Positions 33,746 to 42,820 of a stretch of DNA of 64,000 bases are shown here, piece after piece. The translations under genes were made by a program, and so were the position numbers. The stretch covers positions 3,570,001 to 3,634,000 of the forward strand of contig CP129482.1 of NCBI GenBank assembly GCA_030583925.1. The letters run 5' to 3'. Under the pieces are notes generated by a model. The model did not search any database. It was given only the letters and a program-made list of their open reading frames with translations, and had not been told where the DNA came from. Each line of letters begins with the position of its first letter. Positions within the stretch are counted from its first letter, which is position 1. The stretch is from Anaerolineales bacterium (GTDB taxonomy: Bacteria > Chloroflexota > Anaerolineae > Anaerolineales > Villigracilaceae).

Positions 33746-34795
33746 TTATTTTTTCTCCTCGAGCGGATTGAACCCGCGCCCCAAAATTTCTTGCGCAGGC
33801 GAGACGATCACAAACGCCTGCGGGTCTTCTTTTGCCACAGCGGCTTTGAGATTATGCGCCTCGGTGACGGTCAGCGCGCACATTAAGATTGAGCGTTCGG
33901 CGCCGGTATACATCCCCTTGCCTTGCATAGCCGTCACACCCCGATGTAGATCGGTGATGATGCGTTTCGAGACCGCCTCGGTCTTATCCGTAATAATGAG
34001 GGCAAGCAATTGTCTGCGCCGGTGGCGCGGAGCAAACCAAGCGCGGATGCTTTTCTTTTCATCCAGTTCAACGTGATCATTCTCCGCGCCAAAACGCGGC
34101 AGGATCTCGCCGGTGGCTTTGGTCATACCTACTGTGCCGATCGCGATCAAGAGAAGAGCGAGGTGGTAGCCGACGCCCAGCAAGATCATAAAAATACCGG
34201 AGATCGGACCAACGGCGCCGCGTTGGATGAAATCCTGCAGGCTGACTGCCGGCTCCGGGAAAAGATACCCTTTCCCCATCCACGATGCAAAAAGGATCAG
34301 ATAGATCCAAAGATAGTTGCGCCGCAGACGCCGGCCAAACGCCTCCAGCATGGAAATGGGAAAATTAGGCGCCAGCAGGTTTTCCGCCAGGCTTTCCGCC
34401 CATTCTGGGGATGGATGGAACGGAGGCACCAGCATGGCGGCGTAAAAATCCGTTTCCATCAGGCGGATGCGGTAACTCCATAATTCATAATAACGATACC
34501 GCCGCGCTTCGATGAAAAGGAACCAAGTGACCAGCAGAGTATTGAGGATGATGACGCCATGGTGTACGTTGGGCTGGCTGAAAGAGATCGAGAGCGTCGC
34601 GCCCGTCGCCACCACCGCCCAGTTCGTGGTGGTATCGAGGCGCTGCCGCCAGACGTTGGCGCGCTGGACTTCGGCGCGGAATAAATGCACCATCGCAGTG
34701 ACAAATTCGCTGGCTTTGAGTTTGTAGCCGCGATACGTCCAAACGGCTTCCTCCTCTTGCGGAGGCGGTGACGGAGGCGTTTTTTTTCTTGGCAT
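33746..34795 (-). CDS. DUF2270 membrane protein with C-terminal DUF2179-like domain
   Basis: 349 residues. The N-terminal half (SEFVTAMVHLFRAEVQRANVWRQRLDTTTNWAV, then FIEARRYRYYELWSYRIRLMETDFYA) is the DUF2270 pattern with four or so membrane helices. The last 90 residues (DKTEAVSKRIITDLHRGVTAMQGKGMYTG, ILMCALTV) look like the DUF2179 domain found at the end of YitT-type membrane proteins. Function is unknown for both. It is the last gene of the leftward run, and its order after the SLC13 permease suggests a link to transport. Confidence 0.75.
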   Translation of the reverse strand: MPRKKTPPSPPPQEEEAVWTYRGYKLKASEFVTAMVHLFRAEVQRANVWRQRLDTTTNWAVVATGATLSISFSQPNVHHGVIILNTLLVTWFLFIEARRYRYYELWSYRIRLMETDFYAAMLVPPFHPSPEWAESLAENLLAPNFPISMLEAFGRRLRRNYLWIYLILFASWMGKGYLFPEPAVSLQDFIQRGAVGPISGIFMILLGVGYHLALLLIAIGTVGMTKATGEILPRFGAENDHVELDEKKSIRAWFAPRHRRRQLLALIITDKTEAVSKRIITDLHRGVTAMQGKGMYTGAERSILMCALTVTEAHNLKAAVAKEDPQAFVIVSPAQEILGRGFNPLEEKK

Positions 34796-34848
34796 AGTTT
34801 GCCTTTCGATATCGGCGTTTTACGAGGAGTTGAAAATTACGCGCCGAT

Positions 34849-36681
34849 CTATAGTTTCCAAAACAGAGGCACGGCGATCATCAGGGCAAGGAAGCAGACA
34901 ATCGTCAATGCCCAGCCACTTTTCACGAAGTCACGGAAGGTGTAATTGGCTGGCGCGATCATGATGATGTTCACCGGGTGCGAAAGCGGAGTGATGAACG
35001 AAATGGAGCCAGCAATGGCAGTGACGAGGGCGACTGCCTGCGGATTCACTCCCAACTGGATCGCGGCGCTAATGGTGATTGGCGCCACGACTAAAGGCGA
35101 GATCTGTCCGCCCATCAATTGTGTGAGCGCGGCGCTCAAAAAATACGCGCCCGCGACAAGCCCCATCGCGCCCAGCGGAGCGACAAGGCGGACTATGCCA
35201 TCGCCAAAGAGTTGCGCCAGATCGGTCTGTACCATGGCATAACTGATGGAGATCGCGCCAGCGATCAGGAAAATCGCGCGCCACTTGACCGCCTGATACA
35301 TCTCGTCGGGCTTCATTAACCCGGTGAGCAAGGTCAAGACGGCCGCGGTGAGCATGGCGATCTCGACCGGCATGCCCGCAAACAGGGCGATCAATGCGCT
35401 GATGGAAATAACGAGGGTCATCGCCACCCGCGGAACATCTAATTCGCCCCCGTTCGAGGCTGCTTCCACCACAACAAAATCATGCTGGTTTTTAAGATTG
35501 GGCAGATTCTCTGGCGAACCCATCAACAAAAGAATGTCGCCAGCGCGTAGTTTCATGGTCGCTACATCCGTACGATAACTGCGTTGTTCCCGCCAAAGCG
35601 CAATAGCAATAAATCCATAACGGGCGCGAAACTCCAGATCGCGCAGCGTCTTCCCCTCTATGCTGGAACGCGGCGGGACGATGACCTCGGCAAAGACCGA
35701 ATCACGCGGCAGAAGAGATGTCGGTTGCGCCGAACGATACACGCGTAAACCAGCCTGTTCCAACTGCAAGGCGCGTTCCTCGCGGCCAACGATCAACAAC
35801 ACATCGCCGACCTGGATCTTATTCGCCGCATCGCTCGCGGACAGGATACGACTGCCGCGGTGGATTCCTAGCACCGCCATCCCAAGCGTTTCCCCGATGC
35901 GGGTCTGACTCAAGGGTTTGTTCGCGATAGCGGATTCAGGCGTCACCTCGGCTTCCCACATACGTTCCACCAAATGAAACGTCCTTGTCATTTCATCGTT
36001 GCTGGGGTCCATCTTGGTTGTGGGAGGTTCGCGCTCGGGCAAAACCCGACTGCCAACCAACATTAGAAAAAGGAGACCGATGATCGCGACGAAACCGCCG
36101 GTAGGAATGAAATCAAGGATGGTCAACGGCTGTTGTGGAGGGTCCGCCAGCCGCAACAAACCGCTGACGATGATATTGGCTGTGGTGAGATAGGTAGCCG
36201 CGCCGCCCAACATCGTGCCATACGCAATCGGAATCAAAAGTTTGCTTGGCTTGATGCCTGTGCGTTGTGAGGCGGTCAACGCGCTGGGTAACAACAACGC
36301 GCCCGCCGCTAGCGTATTCATGAACATGGATAACAACGCGGCAGTGGATGCAAATAATCCAATCAACCTCCGCTCCGATTGCCCGCCCAACGAAAGCAAC
36401 TTCTTGGCGATCCAACGCGTGACCCCATATTTATCCAGACAGGCTGTTATGATAAAGAGAGAAAGCAAAGCGATCACTTCGGGCGTTCCAAAACCGGTCA
36501 GTGCGTGATGAGCGGCATCGGGCGTGTCGGCAGGTCCCACCACCGCCATGCCAAGATATTGAGCAACGCCCAACGAAGCCGCCATCACCAAAGCCGCCAC
36601 ATCTTCGCGCATCCGATTTAGAAAGACCAACACCAAAGGGACAATAAGGACAAGCAAAACAAAGATCTGCGGGAATGTCAA
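34849..36681 (-). CDS. SLC13-type anion permease with two TrkA-C domains
   Basis: 610 residues beginning at a TTG with ggag 7 nt upstream. N-terminal membrane helices (residues 1-205) are followed by two RCK_C/TrkA-C regulatory domains (about 225-400: GMAVLGIHRGSRIL, EVIVPPRSSIEGKTLRDLEF) and a second membrane block. This is the layout of the SLC13-like family with internal TrkA-C domains; some members transport sulfate. Downstream of sulfur-oxidation-like genes, it could export or import sulfate or another dianion. That is inference. Confidence 0.85.
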   Translation of the reverse strand: MTFPQIFVLLVLIVPLVLVFLNRMREDVAALVMAASLGVAQYLGMAVVGPADTPDAAHHALTGFGTPEVIALLSLFIITACLDKYGVTRWIAKKLLSLGGQSERRLIGLFASTAALLSMFMNTLAAGALLLPSALTASQRTGIKPSKLLIPIAYGTMLGGAATYLTTANIIVSGLLRLADPPQQPLTILDFIPTGGFVAIIGLLFLMLVGSRVLPEREPPTTKMDPSNDEMTRTFHLVERMWEAEVTPESAIANKPLSQTRIGETLGMAVLGIHRGSRILSASDAANKIQVGDVLLIVGREERALQLEQAGLRVYRSAQPTSLLPRDSVFAEVIVPPRSSIEGKTLRDLEFRARYGFIAIALWREQRSYRTDVATMKLRAGDILLLMGSPENLPNLKNQHDFVVVEAASNGGELDVPRVAMTLVISISALIALFAGMPVEIAMLTAAVLTLLTGLMKPDEMYQAVKWRAIFLIAGAISISYAMVQTDLAQLFGDGIVRLVAPLGAMGLVAGAYFLSAALTQLMGGQISPLVVAPITISAAIQLGVNPQAVALVTAIAGSISFITPLSHPVNIIMIAPANYTFRDFVKSGWALTIVCFLALMIAVPLFWKL

Positions 36682-36745
36682 AGAATGCTCCAGTCGCGCT
36701 TTTCAGGATGTGAACTCGCTTCGGACTCAGGTGAAGCGGATTCTA

Positions 36746-39691
36746 CTACTTCGGCAATTTATACGCTTCTTTCGTCGGTTTCAGCGGACGCGCCAGCCAG
36801 TAGGGACGGCGATTCCCGTCAGGGCTGACTTTGTCGGCGGGGCGCGTCATCGCCAGCCACTCGCGATATTTTTGCATGGACTTGTTGGTATCCACAAACA
36901 GGTCGCCCGCTTTTTCGCCCGCTTCCGCCTTACTGACCTTGTACACTTTTTGCAGCCAGCAATGGACTCCGCTGATGGGGTCGGGGTGGACGGCGTGGGC
37001 GAGGTTTTGGTTCACGCCAACATTGCTCCACCAGATACGGCTGGTGTCGGGATCGGAGGATGTCCATGCCGCCGCGCCGTGAATGACGCGCATGAGGAAT
37101 CCGCCGTTGCCGTCGTCGTGAAGTTCAACGAGATTGGATGAGCCTTTGTTCACACCTTTATCTTCATTCAAACGCCAACGTCCGAGGTGGTGGCTGATGG
37201 CGATGATGCCAGGCTTGATGCCTTCGGTGATCCAAACGCTGTCAATAAAATATCCGATCTCGGTCTCCACTTTGGCGAGGTCGCCAGTCTCGACGCCGAT
37301 GCGCCCCGCGTCTTCGGGATTCATCCAGATGGGATTCTTGTGCGAGATTTCATACAGCCATTTGGCGTTTGCGGAGCGGGTGTGAATGAGAGTCGGCAAG
37401 CGGAAGTTCGGCAGAAGAATCATCTCGCCTTTTTCGCGGTTGATATTTTCTGGATTAATATGACTCTTGACCGCCCAGGGAATCACATTTTCTTTTTCGC
37501 TCCAGCCCCAATTGGCGAGCGTGTCGCTGAAGAACTCAAGTTTTTTGCTCGGAGTGTCGAAACCTGCCTTCGGTTGTCCGTCCACCATGAGACCGACGAT
37601 TGCGCCAGACGAGTCTAAGGCGCGATCATGCTCATCGGAGGCGAATCCAGCCTGAGGTCCAGAATGAAGCGCTTTGTCGAAGGGCGAATAATTTTCCTTC
37701 TTGACTTCAAACACGCCATACTTCCGCATGTATGCCAGCGGAGTCAATCCTTCTTTTGCGGCGGCTTCGGGAAGTCCTGGCACGGAGTTTTCGAAAATCC
37801 ATTGATAGTATTCATCCACGGTGATGGTCTCGCCCTTGCGATACGGCGACTCGAACCACTGGCGGATGCCGAGCGCGCCGTCGGGATCCATGCGCGCGGA
37901 AAGTTGAATCCAGAACTCGTTCTCTTCCCACACTTCGCCAGGGTTGGCTTGATAGGTGAAATCAACTTTCATGCCTGCACGTTCCATCGCAACGCGGCGC
38001 ACGGGCTGGCGGAACGCGATCCATTGACTCGAATGGGTTTCCTGACTCATCAGGTCGTGACGTTCGGGTCCGTGACCTGTGGGCAGAACGTAATCGGCGA
38101 ACCATGCGGTTTCGTTCCACGTGGGCGTGAGCGCGATATAACATTTGATCTTCGATTCATCCTTGAGCGCCTTGAGCCACATGAAGCCGTCGGGGTTGAC
38201 CCACATCGGGTTGTAGACGCGCGTGAAATACACGTCAATATCGCCGCGCCCTTCTTCGAGCATGTGCGGCAAAAGGATGGACATCTCATAATGCGCGAGC
38301 GGATATTCGATGGGGTAATGCAGTTCGTTCCATGTTTCGGGCGCGGGCGCGCCTTTGAACGGCTTCGGCACAAATTTATTCCAACCCGTCATGGATGTGC
38401 CGCCTTTGTTGCCAACGCTGCCTGTCAGCACATTGAGGAAGAACAGGCAGCGCGCCACCTGCCATCCGCCGAGGTTGCCGACGCTGGCGCTGCGCCAGAC
38501 GTGCGTGGCGAGTTTGCCTTCGCAGTTGGCAACGAGGCGCGCGGTCTCTTGAATGCGCTCGATGGGGACTTCGGATTCTTGGGCGGCGCGGTCGAAGGTG
38601 TATTCGGAATAGAGTTGTTTGAGGAGGCGGTCGAAAAGGGGGAAGAGTTTCAGGTTCCAGGTGTCAGGTGTCAGGCTGTCGGAAGCGAGTTCCTTCCGAA
38701 TCTCCGTTGTGAGCTGTTCATTGTTCACTGTCAACTGTCCACTGCCCACTGTCTTCAGTGTTTCCTTCCAGTTGACCCATTTCCGCATGAAGTCTTTGTT
38801 GTACAAATCGTTTTGAATCAGATGATTTGCAATCGAAAGCAGAATTGTGTTTTCACTGCCAGGGTAAGTGGGAAGCCAGACGTCGCTCATGGAGGCGGTG
38901 TTGCTCAGGCGCGGGTCGAAGGTGATGAGTTTTGCGCCGTCGGTTTTGGCTTCGATGATGCGCTGGGCGTGCGGGTTGAAGTAATGTCCCGTTTCGAGGT
39001 GGCTTGAAATCAAAAGAATGACTCTTGCGTTTGCGTAGTCAGGGCTGGGACGGTCTTGCCCGATCCAAAAGTTGTAGCCTGCGCGCGCCGACGATGAGCA
39101 GATGTTGGTGTGGCTGTTGTGGCCGTCCATGCCCCAGGTCTGCACGACGCGGTTGGCATATCCATCTTCGCCAGGACGACCGACGTGATAGACGATCCCG
39201 TTCGGGCGGCGCAGTTTGCTCTCGCGCATCTTCTCCGCGATCTCGGTCAGCGCCTGCTCCCAGGAGATCTGCTCCCATTTTCCTTCGCCGCGTTTGCCGA
39301 CTCGCTTTAGTGGATACAAAATCCTTTCGGGATCATACACTTGATTGTGAGTCGCGGGTCCCTTGGCGCAGTTGCGTCCGCGCGAGCCAGGGTGGACGGG
39401 GTTGCCTTCGAACTTGCGAATCTCGTAGGTGTCTTTGTCCACGTAGGCGAGCAGTCCGCATGCCGATTCGCAGTTGAAGCAGACGGTCGGCACGAGCGTG
39501 TATCGCCGCGCCACTTTGCGGGGCCACTCTTTGCCGTCCCATTCCACCCAGTCATCCCACACATCGGGAGGCGGGTACTGGCTGATGCGCCCGTCGGGAT
39601 GGACGACTTCGGTCAGTTTGATGGGAGCGCGGTCAGAGTCCGCGAATTGCGGGGGGGCGGCGCCTGCGGAGGTTTGAGGGATTTTGAGCAT
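36746..39691 (-). CDS. Cytoplasmic molybdopterin oxidoreductase catalytic subunit (SoeA/PsrA-type)
   Basis: 981 residues of the DMSO-reductase family. An N-terminal [4Fe-4S] site is formed by CFNCESAC and a later RNCAKGPATHN; the molybdopterin domains and C-terminal MoCo-binding fold follow. There is no twin-arginine signal, so it is cytoplasmic. Together with the fused FeS/NrfD subunit just upstream, this resembles the cytoplasmic sulfite dehydrogenase SoeABC, and a sulfite-oxidising role would fit the sHdr genes nearby. Polysulfide or tetrathionate reduction is a possible alternative. Residues about 313-348 are encoded by simple-sequence repeats. The family is certain, the substrate inferred. 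Confidence 0.8.
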   Translation of the reverse strand: MLKIPQTSAGAAPPQFADSDRAPIKLTEVVHPDGRISQYPPPDVWDDWVEWDGKEWPRKVARRYTLVPTVCFNCESACGLLAYVDKDTYEIRKFEGNPVHPGSRGRNCAKGPATHNQVYDPERILYPLKRVGKRGEGKWEQISWEQALTEIAEKMRESKLRRPNGIVYHVGRPGEDGYANRVVQTWGMDGHNSHTNICSSSARAGYNFWIGQDRPSPDYANARVILLISSHLETGHYFNPHAQRIIEAKTDGAKLITFDPRLSNTASMSDVWLPTYPGSENTILLSIANHLIQNDLYNKDFMRKWVNWKETLKTVGSGQLTVNNEQLTTEIRKELASDSLTPDTWNLKLFPLFDRLLKQLYSEYTFDRAAQESEVPIERIQETARLVANCEGKLATHVWRSASVGNLGGWQVARCLFFLNVLTGSVGNKGGTSMTGWNKFVPKPFKGAPAPETWNELHYPIEYPLAHYEMSILLPHMLEEGRGDIDVYFTRVYNPMWVNPDGFMWLKALKDESKIKCYIALTPTWNETAWFADYVLPTGHGPERHDLMSQETHSSQWIAFRQPVRRVAMERAGMKVDFTYQANPGEVWEENEFWIQLSARMDPDGALGIRQWFESPYRKGETITVDEYYQWIFENSVPGLPEAAAKEGLTPLAYMRKYGVFEVKKENYSPFDKALHSGPQAGFASDEHDRALDSSGAIVGLMVDGQPKAGFDTPSKKLEFFSDTLANWGWSEKENVIPWAVKSHINPENINREKGEMILLPNFRLPTLIHTRSANAKWLYEISHKNPIWMNPEDAGRIGVETGDLAKVETEIGYFIDSVWITEGIKPGIIAISHHLGRWRLNEDKGVNKGSSNLVELHDDGNGGFLMRVIHGAAAWTSSDPDTSRIWWSNVGVNQNLAHAVHPDPISGVHCWLQKVYKVSKAEAGEKAGDLFVDTNKSMQKYREWLAMTRPADKVSPDGNRRPYWLARPLKPTKEAYKLPK
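38648..38755. repeat. Simple-sequence repeats in frame in the molybdoenzyme gene
   Basis: Two strings: caggttccaggtgtcaggtg and, further on, tgttcactgtcaactgtccactg. They encode VGSGQLTVNNEQLTTE and DSLTPDTWNLKLF in frame, about 36 residues. The first string matches the intergenic repeat at 48150. Confidence 0.75.
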
Positions 39692-39708
39692 AGGGTGTCG
39701 GTTAGGTT

Positions 39709-39745
39709 CGATATTAGAAATTCGATAGTCGAATTTCTAATATCG
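39709..39745. repeat. Perfect 17-bp AT-rich palindrome
   Basis: cgatattagaaattcga / tcgaatttctaatatcg with a 3-nt loop between the two molybdoenzyme genes. The same gatattcga-type sequence fills the gaps at 44121 and 46274. Confidence 0.85.
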
Positions 39746-39761
39746 AATATCGTTTTTATCT

Positions 39762-41399
39762 TTACGAATTCGGAATATACTGCGGCGCCATCACGAAGGC
39801 GTATTCGTAGAAGAACAAGCCGATCAGGGTGGCAATCACAGCAATGGGAAGCGCAGGCGCGAAGGCGAGTATTAGCGCCAGCGGGAGGATATGCCCCAGC
39901 GCGATGCCGCCCCACCAGTAATGGATTCGGAATCTGCCGTGAGTCATTTCACGGGAGGCGAGCAGGGCGGTGTCGGTCGGGAAGGAGTTGAGTTTGCCCG
40001 CGAAGGTCAAAAGGAGATTGACCGCGACGCTGGCGGGGAAGAGAACGGTGAGCAGGGAGGTCAGGTCAGCGGGGAAGTTGATAAAAAAGTTCAAGACGAA
40101 GAAAACGCCGCTCGCCGCCATCATGGATTGAACGAAGAGTTGAAACGGAAGTAAATTGTTCTGCCACAGGTCGCGCCCTTCGGCTTGACCGAGCAGGAAG
40201 GCGGTGTAGATCACGGCGAATAATGCGAGCGGGAATGTGAGCCATGAAATCAATGGACGGATGATAGAGGCAATATCGCTCGATAACCATCCCAGGTATG
40301 CCGCGCCTTCAATGAGCCACCATAAGCCAGCGACGGCAGTGAATCCGACCAGGATAAACGCGCCGCGCGCCACCCATGATTTCCACTGTGGGCGCAGCAA
40401 AATGTTCAAGAAACGTTTGGGTTGCGATAAATCCTTGATGAGCAGGATGACCGTGATGAGCATGAAGATCATCGCGGTGAAACCTGTCGCAAGGAAAGTT
40501 GCGGAATCGAATGAGAAGAGATCGAACATCGAGCCGAGACTCAAGAGCATGAATAATCCGCCCGCGATGTTTTTGGTGACGAGATAGGCAGGGAGTTCCC
40601 AATGCCAGTTGATCTTGTGCTGCGCGTTGTACGCAGTTTGAACCATGTGTTCAGCCACGCGCCCGCCGATCTGGATGGGGCGGTCGGGATGTCCCTGAGT
40701 CTGCGGGGTGCGGCGTGTGATCGTAGTCGTCGTTGGAGAGCGATGACTACGCGGGACGACGGGCAGCGCATACGCGGCGACGTTTTGTTCGGTGACTGTA
40801 TCTGCCCACATGTACGAGTCGTGGGTTTGAGCCGCCGAAGGATGAAGCGACCAGTCATTGCCGTTGATGTAGAACAGTTTGGGACCCGTCCCTTGCTCGG
40901 GCTTGCGAACGCTCACTTGCGCAGTAGACAACTTTCGGCTGATTTCCGAAGCGGGGTCGTTCAAATCCCCAGCGAGAATCGCATGTTCGGGGCAGACGAC
41001 GACGCAGGCGGGTTCGAGTCCCACATCCAAACGATGCGCGCAGAAATGACATTTCGCGGCGGCGTTCGTTTCGGGGTCGAGATAAATCGAATCATACGGG
41101 CAGGCTTGCATACAGGATTTGCAGCCGATGCAAACGCTCGGATCGAATTCAACGATTCCATCACTGCGTTGATACATCGCGCTGACGGGACAGATGCGCG
41201 CGCACGGCGGATTGGCGCAATGGTTGCAGCGCGTCACCTGAAAGCGTCGGCGCACGTCGGGATACGCGCCCGTCTCCACATACTTGACCCACGTGCGATA
41301 CACGCCCAGCGGAACCTGGTTCTCGGACTTGCACGCGGTCGAACACGCATGACAGCCGATGCACTTGGATTGGTCAATGAGGAAACCGTAGTTGGTCAT
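39762..41399 (-). CDS. Fused 4Fe-4S ferredoxin / NrfD membrane subunit of the molybdoenzyme
   Basis: 545 residues. Residues 1-170 carry four [4Fe-4S] motifs of the NrfC/PsrB type (CIGCHACSTAC, CNHCANPPCARIC, CIGCKSCMQACP, CHFCAHRL with CVVVCP). After a linker come about eight or nine membrane helices of the NrfD/PsrC type. In most relatives (PsrBC, SoeBC) these are two proteins; here they are one. It should carry electrons between the catalytic subunit and the quinone pool. Confidence 0.9.
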   Translation of the reverse strand: MTNYGFLIDQSKCIGCHACSTACKSENQVPLGVYRTWVKYVETGAYPDVRRRFQVTRCNHCANPPCARICPVSAMYQRSDGIVEFDPSVCIGCKSCMQACPYDSIYLDPETNAAAKCHFCAHRLDVGLEPACVVVCPEHAILAGDLNDPASEISRKLSTAQVSVRKPEQGTGPKLFYINGNDWSLHPSAAQTHDSYMWADTVTEQNVAAYALPVVPRSHRSPTTTTITRRTPQTQGHPDRPIQIGGRVAEHMVQTAYNAQHKINWHWELPAYLVTKNIAGGLFMLLSLGSMFDLFSFDSATFLATGFTAMIFMLITVILLIKDLSQPKRFLNILLRPQWKSWVARGAFILVGFTAVAGLWWLIEGAAYLGWLSSDIASIIRPLISWLTFPLALFAVIYTAFLLGQAEGRDLWQNNLLPFQLFVQSMMAASGVFFVLNFFINFPADLTSLLTVLFPASVAVNLLLTFAGKLNSFPTDTALLASREMTHGRFRIHYWWGGIALGHILPLALILAFAPALPIAVIATLIGLFFYEYAFVMAPQYIPNS

Positions 41400-41461
41400 A
41401 GAAAGGATGAAGGATGAAAGAAGAAAGACGAAAGAACTTCTTTCCTCTTTCTTCTTTTTTT
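41400..41461. repeat. Simple purine/pyrimidine palindrome
   Basis: aggatgaaggatgaaagaagaaagacgaaagaa against ttctttcctctttcttctttttt, between the FeS/NrfD and ligase genes. A related ttcatccttcatcc string lies at 52915. Confidence 0.6.
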
Positions 41462-41462
41462 A

Positions 41463-42548
41463 CTATGCGGCTTGCGGCGGCGCGACGGCGTTCATGATGG
41501 CGGTTGTGAAATCGGTCGGCATGACGCCAGGGGATTGGATGTTGAGTCGGTAGTACGCTTCTTCGATCTTCGATTTGAGAGTCTCTGGCGTGGCGGCGAC
41601 TCCGCGCAGGGATTGTTCGAGCGCGCCCAGGGCGAAGACGGGGAGCAGGGTGAAGTCGCCTGAGAAGGTGATGTCGTCGAGCCGTCCTTCACGCAAGCGG
41701 GCGATGACGCGGATCAGACCGCCCTGAGATTTGAACGCCGCTTCGACGATGTGTACGTCCTGATGAATTTTCACGCCCTGTTGTTTGAGCTGACCCTTCT
41801 GGTACAGCCATTCATCGGACATGAGACGCGCGTCAATCTCCCGCGCCATGGCTTCTTCTTCGTCCGTCCATTCGCCTTCGTACACTTCCATGCCCAGCGC
41901 TTCGGAGACTTTCTTCATATACAAATCCTTGACCATGGCGCGGTCGGGCGTGGAGCCGAGTTGTTCGGTCATGGTGGTCATGTAGGCTTCGAGCGATTCG
42001 AAAATCTTGTCGCGCATTTTTTCGGAAGAGACTTTCAAGACCTGCGACATGGTCTTCTTGTCGAAGGTGTACATCAAACTGCCGACGAGAATCTCCGCGA
42101 TGCCCATCTGCGCCGCGCCCGTGCCGCCGATCTTCTTTCCATTGACATGCACGTCATTGATCGGGCGATAGTTGGCGGGGATGCCCAACTCCTGATAGGT
42201 CGCCACCAGCGGGTCAACGTAAAGTTTGAAGCGTTCTTCGAGTGTGGCGGGCAGGTCTTCCTTGTGAAAAATCCACTGCGTGAACAACTGACCGCTGTCC
42301 AAAAACACCGCGCCGCCGCCCACTTCGCGCCGATAGACGGGCAGGTTGTGCGCCGCGCAGTATTCCAAATCCACTTCCTTTTGAGCGTCCTGATGATAGC
42401 CAATGGACACATACGGTCCGTTCGGCGAGACCATGATGATGGTGTTGGGCGTGTCTTCCTTCATCGCATATCCGACCGCGTGGTAAACGGTCTGCGAACG
42501 GAGCGGGGATACGCCTTCCATGTAGAGCAAACGGATTTTTTTGGACAT
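41463..42548 (-). CDS. Lipoate-protein ligase A-like protein with C-terminal accessory domain
   Basis: 361 residues of the biotin/lipoate ligase fold. PNGPYVSIGYHQDAQKEVD, the lipoyl-AMP loop RREVGGGAVFLD, NDVHVNGKKIGGTGAAQ and a C-terminal LplB-like domain (QDVHIVEAAFKSQGGLIRVIARLREG) are seen, so it is a fused LplA-LplB type. It should attach lipoate to one or more of the three GcvH-like carriers encoded nearby; sHdr loci usually have such a dedicated ligase. aggtg precedes the ATG. Confidence 0.85.
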   Translation of the reverse strand: MSKKIRLLYMEGVSPLRSQTVYHAVGYAMKEDTPNTIIMVSPNGPYVSIGYHQDAQKEVDLEYCAAHNLPVYRREVGGGAVFLDSGQLFTQWIFHKEDLPATLEERFKLYVDPLVATYQELGIPANYRPINDVHVNGKKIGGTGAAQMGIAEILVGSLMYTFDKKTMSQVLKVSSEKMRDKIFESLEAYMTTMTEQLGSTPDRAMVKDLYMKKVSEALGMEVYEGEWTDEEEAMAREIDARLMSDEWLYQKGQLKQQGVKIHQDVHIVEAAFKSQGGLIRVIARLREGRLDDITFSGDFTLLPVFALGALEQSLRGVAATPETLKSKIEEAYYRLNIQSPGVMPTDFTTAIMNAVAPPQAA

Positions 42549-42574
42549 TTTTCACCTCTGTAATTAAGATTTTT

Positions 42575-42814
42575 TTACGAAAATACGATAACAAAAAACA
42601 TCACCACACCGAAACCTATTAGAAAAACTCCGCCTATAAATTGCCAAAAATCCCAAAGTTTAGTTCTTTTTGACTCTTTGCCCTTCATCAGGTCGGTTGC
42701 AGAAGTAATTTTCCAATAGAAATCTCTTGCATAAAACGTTGAAATTCCAAGAAGAATTGGTCCAACGCTGAGCAACAATACTGAAAGGATTTTGACCAAA
42801 ATATCTCTATCCAT
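42575..42814 (-). CDS. Small two-helix membrane protein, unknown
   Basis: 79 residues with two hydrophobic helices (ILVKILSVLLLSVGPILLGIS and FIGGVFLIGFGVVMFFVIVFS) and a basic loop between (KGKESKRTK). No family was recognised. gagg precedes the ATG, and it sits tightly between the lipoyl-carrier and ligase genes. It is more A+T-rich than its neighbours. Confidence 0.6.
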   Translation of the reverse strand: MDRDILVKILSVLLLSVGPILLGISTFYARDFYWKITSATDLMKGKESKRTKLWDFWQFIGGVFLIGFGVVMFFVIVFS

Positions 42815-42820
42815 ACATCC

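Noticed and set aside
37628..39007. 459-codon plus-strand open frame
   Set aside because: Antisense to the molybdoenzyme gene, which is clearly real.
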